Assembly: GCA_005406025.1 (NCBI GenBank)
Contig: BGZK01001425.1
Location: 62,001-126,000 of the forward strand
Direction of reading: 5' to 3'
Source of the DNA: Eumeta japonica
Taxonomy: Eukaryota; Arthropoda; Insecta; Lepidoptera; Psychidae
DNA length: 64,000 nucleotides
Both the position numbers and the translations under genes were made by a program. The notes beneath the pieces are model-generated. The model had not been told where the DNA came from. It saw only the letters and a list, made by a program, of their open reading frames with translations, and searched no databases. Within the stretch, counting starts at the first letter, position 1, and each line of letters opens with the position of its first letter. Positions 11,432-24,639 of this stretch are shown one piece after another.

Positions 11432-12842
11432 TATTCGCACATGCCATTCATTACAATCGATAATTATAACCCTTTCTGTACTTCATTGTATTAAATTATT
11501 ACAATTCTGAGTCGTTGTACTTCCTCGCGTTATATTATTTATTGTAACATTGTGAGCACAGTTTATCGCTTTGAATTTAGACCTTTCCGTTCTCGTAGAT
11601 GTCGAGTGGACAGTCATGAAATTCTGTCACCATGTTCATATTCAGTATCTTTAAGTTCAGGTCATCAGATTTTGAAGGTGGCCATACCAGCAACAAGGAG
11701 CAGATATCATCGACACAAAAACTTGGTATTACTACCTCATGGGCAGATTCCCGTACAGGTTGCAGAATGTGATTATTTTTTTGTAATGGGCTTTAATATT
11801 AGGTCATTAATCAGCACAAATTTTGTGTCAGTGTTTTATTTCAACATGTATGTATTAAAATGCAGTTTCAAAAGTAATACATGTTATAAATTATCATTGT
11901 GAGTAAATTAAATTTCGAGTAGGCGGTTTAAATACGACTGTATTATTTATTTTGTATGTACCACAATTTTGACGTCTTTACATAAACACCTCGTAATTGT
12001 TGAAAAAGTTATGATTCTAATATTCCGTATTACATATAAATAAAATAAATTAAAAAATAAAAAAAGCCTTTTATTTCCAATTATTTAATCCTATTTGTTG
12101 CAATATTATGAAAAAGATGAAACTAAAACAAATTCGCTCAATTGTATTATAATAGCATTATTTTTTCACAAGATTTAAACAATTTATGAATTTGTAATTT
12201 CAGTTGATTCTTTTTCTAATATATAATATTTAAATATACTATAATATTTAAAAGTACCTCTAATAATTATCATCGCTCTAATTTATAAATATAATTATTT
12301 AATTTAAAATCATTCTTAATCAACACAACTCATAATATTTCCATTTTATTCCTGTGTACTAATAATACTCTACCATAATACGTCAGATATTTTGCATAAT
12401 TATAGTAAAATAAAAGTTTATAAAATGGTAAAAGCAAATCATGCGTGTACCCCTCTTAATTGAGGGTAAAAACCTTTTCCAGGTTTTATATGGTGCTATG
12501 AAGTATTTTGCTTATATTAGCTTTGATTTTTCATTGATGCGTTATGTAGTCTTGGCAGATAGAGAGGGGCCCGTATAATTTGCTATTTGGTTGTGCGCCT
12601 AGCGTCTTGTTCTTGAAGTTGCGGAGTGGGTTTTTCGTGGTAACAGAGCACAGATTTTTTTTTATGAGGAAGTTATTCATGTTGTTGCTTTTGTTAATTT
12701 TTGAGGGTTGCTAATTATTTCCTTTGTAACTTGCTCATTCGGTCTTTCAGGGGATTCTGATAGGTGTCTTTTCCTTTTTTCATTTGTCCTCATTTTCATT
12801 TGTTCATTTTTCGTTCTTAAAATGACGATTCTATCTAAAGTT
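11432..12842 (-). repeat. Right arm of large inverted repeat
   Basis: Reverse-complement partner of 7295-8675. It holds the 116-codon plus frame 11552-11902, whose first ~55 residues match the minus frame of the left arm with few changes before a one-base frameshift separates them. On the minus strand at 12677-12865 the ORF1 tail is open (DRIVILRTKNEQMKMRTNEK..., basic C-terminus). This copy stops at about 12842, so it lacks the ORF1 core present beside the left arm. It could be a 5'-truncated second insertion or one half of an inverted duplication. Confidence 0.85.
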
Positions 12843-13299
12843 TTAGCAGATTCAATCCGCGACAAGCTGCGTCCAATGTCGTAAATTATATGAAAATCGG
12901 TTTGTTTGATTAAAAATCAGGGATTTTAAAAAGAATAAAAAAACATTTTTTAACTTTTCACCGAAAATATAAATTTTTTAAATAACTCGAAAAGTCACAT
13001 TTTCTGAAATGGCCTTCTATCACATATCGATGTTTTAAGACCCTTGGAAACTCCGTGACAAAATTCGAAGCCAACGACTTATTACGCGATACAAATGGAA
13101 TTTTATTTTATTAAATCGAAAATTTATTGGACAACTCGTTACCAGGTATTTCGGAAACAGCGTCCATAACCGCTATGAAAACTTTCACAAAGTGTTCTTT
13201 AGCACGGCAATTTGTCATAGCATCCCTGATCATTCCTCTTTAGGCATAAGCATCGATGCATAGTAACGAGTCATGCCGGCTAATAAGTGAAAAATAAAA
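12843..13299. other. AT-rich spacer with a short unidentified frame
   Basis: Mostly AT-rich with repeat-like wording (CACATTTTCTGAAATGGCC). On the minus strand about 13250-13115 an open run reads AMTNCRAKEHFVKVFIAVMD, followed by AVSEIPGNELSNKF. The composition is protein-like, but I do not recognise it and it is too short to call. Confidence 0.25.
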
Positions 13300-13440
13300 A
13301 TATATCGAAGGCGGCGACCAAGTCACCGGCGCGGGCGCGGCCGGTCCATTAGCTCCGTGCACTTAAGTCGAGGCGAGCCACTTACCCGCGTGAGTTAGTT
13401 CAAGACAATGATGAACTAAAGCAAACGAGCTTAAGAAGGC
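13300..13440. other. GC-rich noncoding island
   Basis: Includes CACCGGCGCGGGCGCGGCCGG near 13324 (written here as its core), then GTCGAGGCGAGCC and CCCGCGTGAG. No open frame. Candidate cis-regulatory element by composition. Confidence 0.35.
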
Positions 13441-13554
13441 AAATGCGGCAAGGTACTAAAATTGAGAATAGGAAAAAATCTTATATATTCTAGAAATCAG
13501 TTTCTTTTATATATGTAACACATAATCCAATAAGCAAAACAAAACAAATAATGT

Positions 13555-13862
13555 GGTAGAGTCATACTGTGGTGAACTTGGCTGTAGCACAGAAATGAAC
13601 CGGCTCGATTAGTGAGAGACTGCACTCTCACAGAAAACGAAAGTGAAATAGCAGCTTCGTATGTTTCATTTCGTCCGGTGAGTGAGGCTTCCGGTGGCGC
13701 ACTCTCCTCTCCATCAGATATTCCATTCCTTATTAAAGGGCCAGCAACGCACTAGTAACATTCGTAACCCCGAAGAAGGGTCGCGAGTGTCAATGTACGG
13801 CGGTGATCTATTCTCTGGTGACTAGTATGCTCGTTTGTCTCTTAAATTTCTGTATAAAAAAC
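13555..13862 (+). repeat. Lepidopteran SINE / non-LTR tail
   Basis: The 3' part (about 13725-13860) runs through AAAGGGCCAGCAACGCACTA, GGGTCGCGAGTGTC, GGCGGTGATC, TATGCTCGTTTG and a TATAAAAA end. This order is a well-known signature of abundant lepidopteran interspersed repeats (Metulj-like SINEs and their partner LINE tails, from general knowledge). The 5' part (13555-13724) is GC-richer and may be the body. No intact polymerase III head was found. One of the best taxonomic markers in the window. Confidence 0.7.
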
Positions 13863-13978
13863 TCTATTGTACATTTATCTAATTCATTATAATTGTTTGT
13901 ACTTAACAATAAATTCCTATATAACACATTTGTACAATTTTTGTTTAAGAATTTAATGAAAACACAGGGAAAAGTACT

Positions 13979-14763
13979 AAATCCCGCTCGAAAAAATTGC
14001 ACAATGTATAAACGATTCATTAAAAAAAGAGCCGTTTTGTTTTTAGCGAATATCCCAAGAACTATTTGAGATATTCAAAACTTTAAAAAAGATCCCAAAA
14101 GAGGAGAAGATATTATAAAAAAGTTCTACCTTCGCAAGCTATACGACCAATATTTATAGTTTTAATAGTGCAGTGAAAATAGGGCAATAAACGGGTGGCG
14201 CAGCGGCCGCGTGCTCTTCAAGTTATTTACACGTTTACAAAAAAAATATATTTAACTGACTAAATATGAATATTAAGAAATGAAGTAATTTAGGAACCTC
14301 TGGGAAACATGAAAGAACAACAATCCGACGGATAAAAAAGTTTTCGCCATTTTTTCAATTAGTAATGCTATTGTTAATTAAATAAATTTTAAACGACTTA
14401 CATTTATGTAAAAATCCAGATAATTGTTAAAGGTTCCTAAATTTTTTCATTCCTTAATATTCATATTTAGTTACTTAAACAATTGTTTTTTTTTTTGTTA
14501 ACGTATAAAGAACACGAAACGCACGCGGCCGCTGCGCCACCCGTTTATTGCCCTATTTTCACTGCACTATTAAAACTATAAATATTGGTCGTAGAATTAG
14601 TGAAGGTGAAATTTTTTTTTTAGGTACTTTTCTCATCTTTCTGGATCTTTTCTCAAGTTTTGAATATCGCAAATAGTTTTTGGGATATTCACTAAAAAAC
14701 AAAACCTATCTTTTATTTTACTAAATTTTTTAAAACTTTTACAATTTTTTCGAGCGAGCTTTC
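13979..14763. mobile_element. Foldback / long-TIR MITE-like element
   Basis: An imperfect palindrome of about 785 bp. The outer ends match as AATTTTTTCGAGCG (right, 14743-14756) against the reverse complement of 13985-13998. The arms (about 13979-14299 and 14430-14763) share AAACGGGTGGCGCAGCGG / GCGGCCGC at 14190-14211, mirrored at 14524-14543. TAGGAACCT (14291-14299) mirrors AGGTTCCTA (14431-14439), leaving a loop of about 130 bp. There is no coding capacity. No target-site duplication was established. Such structure suits a foldback element or long-TIR MITE. Confidence 0.7.
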
Positions 14764-16234
14764 GAATTTTCAACAAGTTCCTAGATATTATTACGAATCA
14801 TATGACACCTCAATCATAATTTTCGAGGAAAATTAACCGAGAAAGTGGAAAATGGCACATGTGAACCAGACTAAAATTGAAACAAGCTAGAGAAAAATAT
14901 GTAAGACGTTAACCGAAACGTATCTAAACCTAGTGTTGCAAATGAGGCCATTGGAACTAAAAATGACTCTCAAACTGTATCAGTGGAATTAACATAATTC
15001 TTCACTTTCATTTCACTATATAGAATTGTAGAATTAAATTATGAAAAGTGTATACGACTTAATTACAAGTTCCCTTGTGAATTGTGAAACCAAAGACAAG
15101 CCGGCCGATATAGAGCTCCAAATAAATAAAATATATACAGAAATTGGTATAATTTTCGTGAACTACGATAGCACGTAATTGGTAGTTAAATACATTTTTG
15201 AGGTTGTTTTAAACGCAACGAAATACTTATTAAGGATAGATAAAACTGCTAATACACTACGTAGTTTTAGCAGTATGTACTCTATCACAGAAAGGGAAAG
15301 AAAAATTGGATTGCAGTGTTTATTGAAGATATGTTTATATTGCTCCTTTTAGTGCAATAAATCATATGCCAATTTTTGAGTTGAAAATTCTTAAAAAATA
15401 TAAAATATACAGACACGCCACTATTTTGTAATAGATGGATGTTATTCACGCCATTCTAATCTCAAATATATTTAATATATTTCCCTGAGATGAAACTCAC
15501 CTGGGAGATGAGGCAGGGCGGCGGGACGCACCCAACTGCACCGTGGCGTACCTACTGAGAGGATGTTATACAACTTACCACTCTCTTTTAAATATACTAA
15601 TGTACGCGAGATAGCCAACGTGAGGGGAGATTAAGTTAACTTAATATATGACAAGATTTTTCGTATGTACGATTAGCTTTCGAACGTTGCAATCGCAAAC
15701 ATCGTCTATTCAATAGTTTCGGAGCTGTTGCCGTGCACAGGAAAATAGGTTTTTGCAACATAGCTCGGCCACTGTACGTTCTATTGACCTATAATGAGTA
15801 CTTAAAAATTAGTAAAAAAAATAAGCAATTGATTGTTGTTTGAATGGTTAAGATCGGCTCAGGCGTTCCAGAGATATCGTACATCAAACATTTTCACAGA
15901 ATGAAAATATCGCGTCTAGCATAACTACGCTTATCAGAATGGGTGTTTAGCAAAAACAATAAAATTTGCACGTTTTATATAGAAAACATTATATAGAAAC
16001 AATAACAAAACAAGCTCACGATGTGGTTTTACAAGAAAGTGTATTAAAAATAAAAATTAAGAGTAATTTTTATTTAAATTCATATTGATATCTTAAAAAA
16101 TATTTAAAATTTCGTACGCGGTAACCAGAGTTCATTTTATGAAACAGAGAGTGACCTTATGACGTTCGTGAGACAATTTCGTTGTTAAGTGTTCAAAGAA
16201 ACATAATCTTTTCGTGGTTCCACGGCATCAAAAG
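14764..16234. other. AT-rich spacer
   Basis: No gene seen. A small GC patch near 15500-15550 (GGCAGGGCGGCGGGACGCAC) is the only compositional feature. Confidence 0.5.
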
Positions 16235-16350
16235 CAAAATGCACTAACGGCCCTGCCTTACGAATGCCTTGAATTATTTATCGGAATGAAGTCAATTCGA
16301 GCGGCCGACTCGAGGTGCGCTCGAGGCGGGCGCCTTTAATGCGCTTAAAT
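16235..16350. other. GC-rich noncoding island
   Basis: Contains GAGCGGCCGACTCGAGGTGC and GCTCGAGGCGGGCGCC, then TTTAATGCGCTTAAATTAAC with homeodomain-like TAAT cores. No open frame. Candidate cis-regulatory element; inference from composition. Confidence 0.35.
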
Positions 16351-19300
16351 TAACTACAACTCACTGAAAACTCGCTTATTACGTTCAAGTTTGAGGCTCA
16401 GTCTTATAGTGCACTTACATTCCGAGAGAACTGTTGCAAGATAATTACGAACAGAGAAACAGGTTTATTGAGTTCCGTAACTTTAATACTATGAAGTTCC
16501 CAATTGCACAAAAATGTGTTCCTATGAAAGAGTTTAGACGCTGTAAGTTATCATTGAAGGAGAAGAAAATCTAGTTTAGTTTTTTAAGTAAATAATTATG
16601 TAATATTTATTGTAACCAGTGCAATTATTGTCGCGTGTAGTTGAGATTGCGACATTTATTATCATTGGTGTGACCTAAGTAGCGATTTTAATGTTATGAC
16701 GTGTTTATTGTTTCCATTTTGTCGAAAAATAGCATGATATGCGATGTCCGAACCTCACACGCCACTATTTTCTAGGGTATAAACTTTTTTCCATTTAATT
16801 AAATTTTAATAGAAAATGTGTAATGAACACGAAACAAAAGAAATTGAACGCTATCTACTGCACAATGAATAATACGATCTTGGAGCAAGTTCCAATTCGA
16901 ACCCTCGTCACAATAGCCAAGTAATTCGTTGTTTTAACACACAATCAAATTTTCAGTTCGTCGGGCTCTGTCTAGTTTGTAAGTTGAGGCGTGTTTGTTG
17001 TGCCAACAGAGTCGCTCGTCGGAATCTATGAAACGTCAATCGGTTGTAATAATGAGTCCGCGACGCTAACTCAGGGGGGATTCTACTATGTATTATAAAT
17101 TTTTCACAGCCCATCACGTGTTGATAGATCGTTAACTCGCAGGTCTTTCACGTAAAAAAACTAAACCAAAAATTTAATAACCCGTACACGGAAACAATTA
17201 CCAAGAATATAAAATAAACTAAATATTCTGTTGAAAGGCAGTAGTTATCGAGTTTTGGAGCAGTAGCTGGTTTTCAGACTTGGAAAAAAATTTATGATTA
17301 ACAACTAAATAATGTCTGATACCTCACGAATGAAAAGATTGATGGATTTCAGCAAAGTACGAAGGGTAAGTAAAAATCGTTCCACGTGGTGATCCTTGGT
17401 CTCCGCCTGTCCTTCCAAGAAATAGGCATATAAAATAAATTTATTCCGACATAGACGTAGCAAAAACGGGCAAAATTCCAAAGTGCATCCTCGTTATTTG
17501 TCGCGGTCGCTGCTCCACAAAGGATTAGTGCTGACGTTTTTATTCTTCTTTAACTTTCCTATTGCTTCTTAAACACATCGAAATCCACCAAAGCGTTATT
17601 TTAACATTTCCGACAACATCCAAGTTTACATTATCGACACCAAGCAGATCGTAAAAACTACAACGTAACAATAATTTTATAGCAATTCAACAATGAATTG
17701 TCAAAAATCATAATGCTTTCAAAAAACTATTAAATTACATCCGACTCAATGTTAATGTACAGAGCGGGGTGTTGCCCAAGATTCATTGTAAATAACATCG
17801 AACAAAAAAGATGTTGCACGCTGTGCTAGATCTTTTTAATCTTAGCAAAAAAAACTAAAAACAAATAGAAATAAATTAGGATAAATGACAATATGTTATT
17901 TATTCAGCGACTTTCTTGTACAATGATATCTCTAATTATAATTAACAATATTTAACAATTTATAAAGGCAGCACTATTATAACGAATAGTGAAAATTAAT
18001 AAACGTAAATTAATAATGTGACACCATCCACCTGACCATTTACATTTTTTTCCAAACGCCAAATGTTTGGACGGCCTTTTATCTACCATACTAACATCAC
18101 AGTGTTGCAATTACTGACCGTATAATATTTGTTTCCTAAGTGTATTATACAGCTTTAAAATAGATCGTGTGAAGTCATAATACGACTCGTTAGTACTCTT
18201 GATTGCGTATGTAAGAGGTAATTTGAACGATCTAACCCGGGATGCCTTACTCGGTGAACTTTTCCTTTTCTGTCGTATTATTTGTACATCGAAGCCAATG
18301 TTATATTGTTTTAAAGTGTAAGCTGTAACAATCTTACGTGAAAAACGAAAAAATTGACGCTTGATTCGTTAAAATCGTTTTCAGGTTACTATCAAGTATC
18401 CATACGAAGACTATTGAATTCATTGCCCATCTTTTGTTACGCCGTAATCAGTTAAAAATATGTTTGAAGTTGAATTGTTGATTGAATTGATTGACAAATG
18501 GATGCATAGTGAAATCGTGGTTCTTTAATTATCGTAACTATTTACTGTTTCTATACAAGTCAAAAAGCCACTAGATAGACAATTGACACTTCAAAGGACT
18601 TTTAAAATGTTAACGATCCACTACGAAATCGCCTCTCACGTATCATTGCTAATTAAATATAACATTTATAAAGTGATATTTAAAAATATGCGAAGTGCAT
18701 AAACACTACGTATAAGCTTTGAATATGTAAAAATCCAGTAAAATATAACCAATACAATTTGACGGTTTTTAGACGGTTCTGTTTTTCATATCATCAGCGA
18801 ATAAATACGAATTTTATTTGTCTCGAAATATCAAATTCTATCGCTATTAAAATATTATTTAGTGAATTGAAATTTTGTTACTAAGTTAAAAAAAAAACAA
18901 CATTTAATACCAATACCAAATACAATGGTTGATGAATATGTGATTTGATTGGTTTAACTAAAGATGAATTATAAACCGCAATCAATTAAAACAACCAACA
19001 ATTTGACACAATTAAAACAAATGCATTTCCCGTTCATTCAAACGGAAAGAAAACGGTGGTACTGTTATAAGGTTTGACCGTTTCTTGTTTGAGTGGCCAA
19101 TGTTAAATCCCATCTATATTATAATGCCTAGTAATATACCAGTTATGTAAATTTTTTCTTCATCAGTAGTCTTAATGTCAGTTCCCAACACGAAATTTCG
19201 GACAAGAGTTACAAGTTAATTAAAAATATTTTCCTATGCCGTGCTCTGGCGCAGTAACTTATCCTTTATCTCAATCGGAGTTGACTCGCGAATGCGTTCC

Positions 19301-21599
19301 ATTTCAAGTTAAAAACCACGTGAAACTCACATTCGTGCAAAAGAACGATTTAGTACTTAAGTTAAGATTGCACGAATGCTCAAAACCCCGCATGTTTCGG
19401 GACGCGACTTACTTTCAGTCAGATTATTAATGCATAAAATGATTGAAACTTGAGTATAAATATCTCAAGGGTACAATCGTTTTACCATTTATATGATGGC
19501 GTGTTCTGTAGCGCCATCTAATAAGTGGATTTAATCAGCTGACAGATCATCTAACATGCTCGAAATGAAAGTTAAGTTGTCGGTCCCGGCGTTGTCGTCG
19601 CTTTTCTGACAATGGTCGCCAGCTACCCCCGAGTCATAGTGGTAGCGGCGTGAAGGGTTAAAGTTGATAGCCCCTCAATGTACAATAAAAAAAATGTCTT
19701 GGCAAAGGAGTGACAAAAAAAAATTTGACTCGACAACAACAAACAATTAGTTATGTCTTGATTATATTAATGTTTTATCTATCTAAACAATTTCGTAAAC
19801 TTAAATTTGATAATTAGTTTGTCACAGCTAAAATGCTGCACTAATATTTTCGTTTAACATTTTTCATCTCGTGAGACAAAGATTCATAAGACGGGAAAAT
19901 TGCTTCACTGCAGTTAAATTATTGAATATTGATTGTTCTTTTTTTATTTAATGAAAGTTTATAATTTGTTATTGAATATTGAATTTTATTGTAAATATTG
20001 CACATATCTCCATCTATATATTGTAAGATAAGAACACTTGTAATTTATTGGGTACGGGTCAATTTTGTGAAAAACACTTATTTGGAAAATAAAGAAAAAT
20101 ATTTGAAATCCGATTTCAAAAATTGAAAAACAATTACATAATTATTAATTTTTAGTCAATGGTAATTAAAGATATGCCACGTGCAATTTTATATTAATTT
20201 TCACGATTTTGCATCATTTTGATTCGATACTTTATAACGTTAAAATAATCTGCTAAGTTTGATTATCTCCTGTTAACTGTTATGTTCTTCTTTTCATTAC
20301 TTTATATTTTTGATTTACTTTGTCTCACTATCCAAAAGTTATAAGCTTTTGAATTTTTCCTCATCTCGCCGAAAAGATGAAGTAGATGAAGTAGTTCGTA
20401 AGCTGCTATATTTCATTTTAGCCCTTTTCTCCCGAACCTCTAATCCAGCAAACCTTTTACTTTATTTTCAAGCAGGTTAAATGTTCGCTAGGTGCCAGGT
20501 GTATGTAGTTTTCGATCGAGTGAAAACCTTGTAAGAAATAGGATTGTGTGATTAAAAATAATTAAACCATTAAAAAACCACAAAATTAATGTGCTAAGTC
20601 TGTAATGATTCTAGGTAATAAGTAATCAAAATATCTCTTACCTTTACAATACTTGTATATAGAAGTTATACAACTCAACCGTACTTATGCTGTCATTACT
20701 GAAGAGCTCCAATATTTTTCCGTTTGGTTTTATAGTAATATTCTATAATACCCTATAAGATTCACATGATAACGATTTCAATTAAATTTACACATTCGTT
20801 CTTTATGTCGTGAAGTTCAGTTCGCCCATGACCATAATTAGGCGTTTAACTCGTTTCGAGATCGTCGTAAATTTAACAATACCTCAATGGTTCAGATTGC
20901 TTATTTGATTTTGAGGACTTTCCTGATGTGTCTTCGAAGTCCAAGGTCTAATAATAGTCAAATTAAAATGAGACCACCGTAAAGCCGTACTAAATCCATT
21001 GCAAAAGGATTAATTTAAATTGGTTTGTAAAAAAGTTGGTAAAAAAAGAAATAATTTGTGAACAAAAAATTATGTGTATATTCATATACTTATGCTTTCT
21101 GCATATATATTCTTTCATATATTTTTGAATATATATATATATATTAAAAATTGAGAACCTCTTCCTTTTTTTTTTGTAATGCTAAAGACAGTATCCCATA
21201 TACTTAATTGTAAAGTCTTCACCAAAGGGTAAAACCTTCCAGGTCGCTAATAATAATCTTCGCTTGAAACTTGAGAATTCATCCATTTTTACTTTAATAC
21301 GACTTTATCGATTTTCGTTCTTTAATTAAGAAACAAACACTTCAAAATCATTAGTTCGAGTGTACCACCAAAGTTAAATTTTTCAGAAACATCTTTGCAA
21401 TTTACACGTATTAAAAATATAACTTTTTACTCAGACGACTGAAGCTTATTCATGTGTTCGAAAATAAATTTTGTAATGTCCATTTCAGGAGAAAATTGGA
21501 ACGAAGGGCTAGTTTCTAACTGAAATTAGGACTAATCTAATCAACTTGGTTCGTCGTCGTGAACACTTAAAAAATATCTTTGTATTATTGTACAGGGTT
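16351..21599. other. Long AT-rich spacer
   Basis: About 5.2 kb with no recognisable gene, RNA gene or repeat end. A slightly GC-richer patch lies at about 19575-19670. The 64-codon frame at 19236-19430 is unrecognised. Confidence 0.5.
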
Positions 21600-22080
21600 T
21601 CAAAAACAATAAAGCTCGCCTAAAGCAAAGACGGAACAAGTTGCTTTCGATATTTCCTTGCCTCCCGTTGAGAATTCGGCCGCACGCGGGCGGGCTTCCT
21701 GAAGAAATAAACGTCCATTCGATCTATTTATACCCACTTAGAAGTTAAAAGCTTTTAAATCTCGGGACGACATTTCTCTTTTCGCAGGTGCTAGGAATTA
21801 GTTGATTCGGTACTTGGGAAGTATCGAAACGCAATCTTCGCTAAGAAATATAGATTCCGAGCGATTTTCTTATTGGGATAAAAGAGAATTTCTGATTTTG
21901 TTGAAGAGATTTTTCAAATTAAGCGATCAGTCGTTTTCTGCTTGCGTTTTTTTATGGCTAATCCAAGGGCTATAGTAGGGCACGGGCCTTGTCTGTCATA
22001 AAGGCTGTAGTGCCCGCACTACAGGGTGAGCTTGGCAGATGGCGCACGCCGCTGAAGAGTCCAGTGAGCCTTCTGTAACA
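21600..22080. other. Mixed GC-richer stretch
   Basis: Two GC patches: 21655-21700 (GGCCGCACGCGGGCGGGC) and 21960-22075 (CACGGGCCTTGTCTG, GTGCCCGCACTACAGGG). The second reads like an old repeat fragment, but the family is not identified. Confidence 0.3.
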
Positions 22081-24439
22081 TACGGATTTCTTTACATTAT
22101 AATTCTTCTACATCGCAAAAATTCACAGATTACGTATAATACAGGAACGCATTAAATACAGGAACGCAAGTAAATGGCATTAAAAATGAACTCACTAACT
22201 TTATTTATCTAATTATTTTTTAACCTTGAAAAAAATTAAAACAATGTATGAATAAAATTTTTTAATAAAGACCCATACAAGATAGGAATGCATGAACTAT
22301 AAATTTATACCAATGTACTTGTTTTATTTTTTCATATTAAACAATCTAGTGGCTTTAAGATCAACCATTTTTAACCAAAACCGCATCAAAATATCGAATT
22401 CATGTAAAGATACAATCAAATAACAGTAGGGTAATAGAAATCAGATGTCCTAAAAACTTACTCTACATATTTCATTATGATAGCAAATGCCTTGAGAAAT
22501 TAACTCTAAAAAAAAAATACCAATTTTAAAGATTTATAATAGTTAAAGGACCTCTAGAATAACTATTATGATAACTGTTGAAGACAAGGGCTATTTGGCA
22601 ATTGCGATTTGTAATTGCCAAATAGCCTTTGATACAGTAATGATATAGTGAATAATATTGGGATACATGTCAAAGGGACATAAAAATCTTTGTACAAGCA
22701 TTATGTTTAATAATCCAACTTTGACTTTTGCAGCGTCGACGACGGCCTCTTGTCTCCGACTGCGAAAATTGTCGTTCTATGCTGCTGTAGAGTGATCAGT
22801 GTACTAAATCGTTTTAACCTAGCAAATCATTCAGGGGACTATCACAATCGCTACTTTATCGCGTGAGATGTTAGTTCACATAAATTGATAATTTAGTCGC
22901 GCACCTGCAACATGCATCGACATGTGGCACGCAATCCACCTCCGACCCTCATATCTGCTCTTCCAGAACGAATACCTATCCAACGCACTGAACATCGACT
23001 CCAGAGGATTGACAGATATCGAACACGTAAGCAATTGTCAATATTTTGTTTAGATAAACAAAAACGGCGGATAAAATTATCTGCCAAAAATTTGAATAAA
23101 ATTTCTACGTACATTTTATTCCAATATTCGCGTTCAAGGCTACAGAATATTCGCCGAATTCGGTAAGCTTAAAGTTCACTTATATCGCTTAATAACCGTA
23201 CAGGATTATTGCAGTTCCAGACTCTGCACGTAGCAGCCGATACTGCTCTCTTTTGGTATGAACACATTTCGTGATCCCGTTCTGGATTCTTAGTATCATC
23301 AAAGATCGAATAATAGAATCCTTTCAGTTTCTCAGCCACCATAAAGAACAGATGGACACTTCCAATTTTTACCGCTCGAAACATACGCGGTAGAGAAATT
23401 ACTTCATTCGCGGGTGTTCAAAATACGCCAAACGCATTTTTACTTTCAGTGGTGAATTCAAGGATTAAGTATTTATTGTATTTACTCGTAAATATAATAT
23501 ATACAATATTTATATACTTATTTATTTATTACAGATGCCTTTAATTCTGGTTTCATATTTTCACGATCTTCAGCTAGTGTGTTGTCATTTCGTATTCTGC
23601 CAATCTTCACTGAGACCTGGTAGTAGTTATTCATTATCTGAATACATTCGTTTTCATTCATTCGGTTTTCGTAATAATAATTCACCTAATTTATAAATAT
23701 CGGCATCGACATCGAACCCTTTTTTGTAAAAGCATATTATATTCATTTACCTCATAATATTTTTTTACCAGGAAAATTACAAAGTAAAAATGAAACGACC
23801 GATTCATAGCCACTTAGCTCGATAAGTAACGCTATTTATTTCGTATGTACCAGCAATATCTATTATTGTCGACTGTTGTTTATAATGTTATTTCTATTAG
23901 ACTATTACATTAAATACTGAAGTGGATTTTTGAAAAATACGAGATAATATGGGGCGGAATGTATCACAATGCACAAATCCTATGCGCATTTTGTATTCTT
24001 GAGGATGTAATAGATTTTACAATATGTGTTGCACTAATGCAATGCAAATGTCAATGCGCTAAATTTCGGATGCTGTGCAGTGATATACCATAACCGTAGA
24101 ATACATTACGTTTTCTAGAAAAATATATGATTAAGAAATTCTTCATATATAATATATTTAGACAAAAATTCTTTATTAGGTTTTAAACGTTATAGTTATA
24201 TACAATTCATTAAAAATTAGTTATATGTAACTAAATAGTTGTATAAAATTCAAGTCATAAACAGAGAGGAATGGGAAACAATTATAACTGCAAATCAACA
24301 AAATGCAGTTCGAGTTAATTTTTCAATGTGCTTAGTAAGAAGTATTGAATTTTATCAATAGGAGAACAAAAAATAACAGATAATATAATATGAGATCTAT
24401 TATTAAATGCACTAGACGCGATAGAAGTCGGTCAGTCTG
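22081..24439. other. AT-rich spacer
   Basis: Contains a short direct repeat (ACAGGAACGCATTAAAT, about 22141) and the hairpin listed separately. Overlapping frames on opposite strands at 22893-23166 are unrecognised and are treated as chance. Confidence 0.5.
22586..22630. other. Strong perfect hairpin
   Basis: GGCTATTTGGCAATT (22589-22603) pairs perfectly with AATTGCCAAATAGCC (22613-22627) across a 9-nt loop. One G-T and two A-T pairs extend the stem to 18. Looser similarity between the flanks (ATAACTGTT against ATTACTGTA on the complement) suggests an imperfect stem of 80-100 nt overall. Possibly a small foldback MITE or a hairpin RNA; no known miRNA recognised. Confidence 0.55.
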
Positions 24440-24639
24440 TACGGTTCTTATTACAATCGACGAGTTGCACCAAAAGTAAAAACCGTAAAACGTTGAAGTA
24501 ACCCATAAGATTTGATAGACACTTTAGATACTGTGACAGATACTGTGGCCAATTTGTCAAGCGTAATTAAAACGTAAAATTTAAGCTTCAATGTAAAACA
24601 TAATTCGTAAAATTCATGATAACACTTTTGCGTATCACT

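Noticed and set aside
11552..11902. 116-codon open frame with a near-identical 73-codon partner at 8334-8555 (minus)
   Set aside because: The match only reflects the inverted-repeat arms. The two copies part by a frameshift after about 55 residues, and no domain is recognised.
6598..19524. AGCGCCATCTAATA shared at 6598 and 19511
   Set aside because: A single 14-mer match in a 64-kb AT-rich window can occur by chance, and the flanks do not align.
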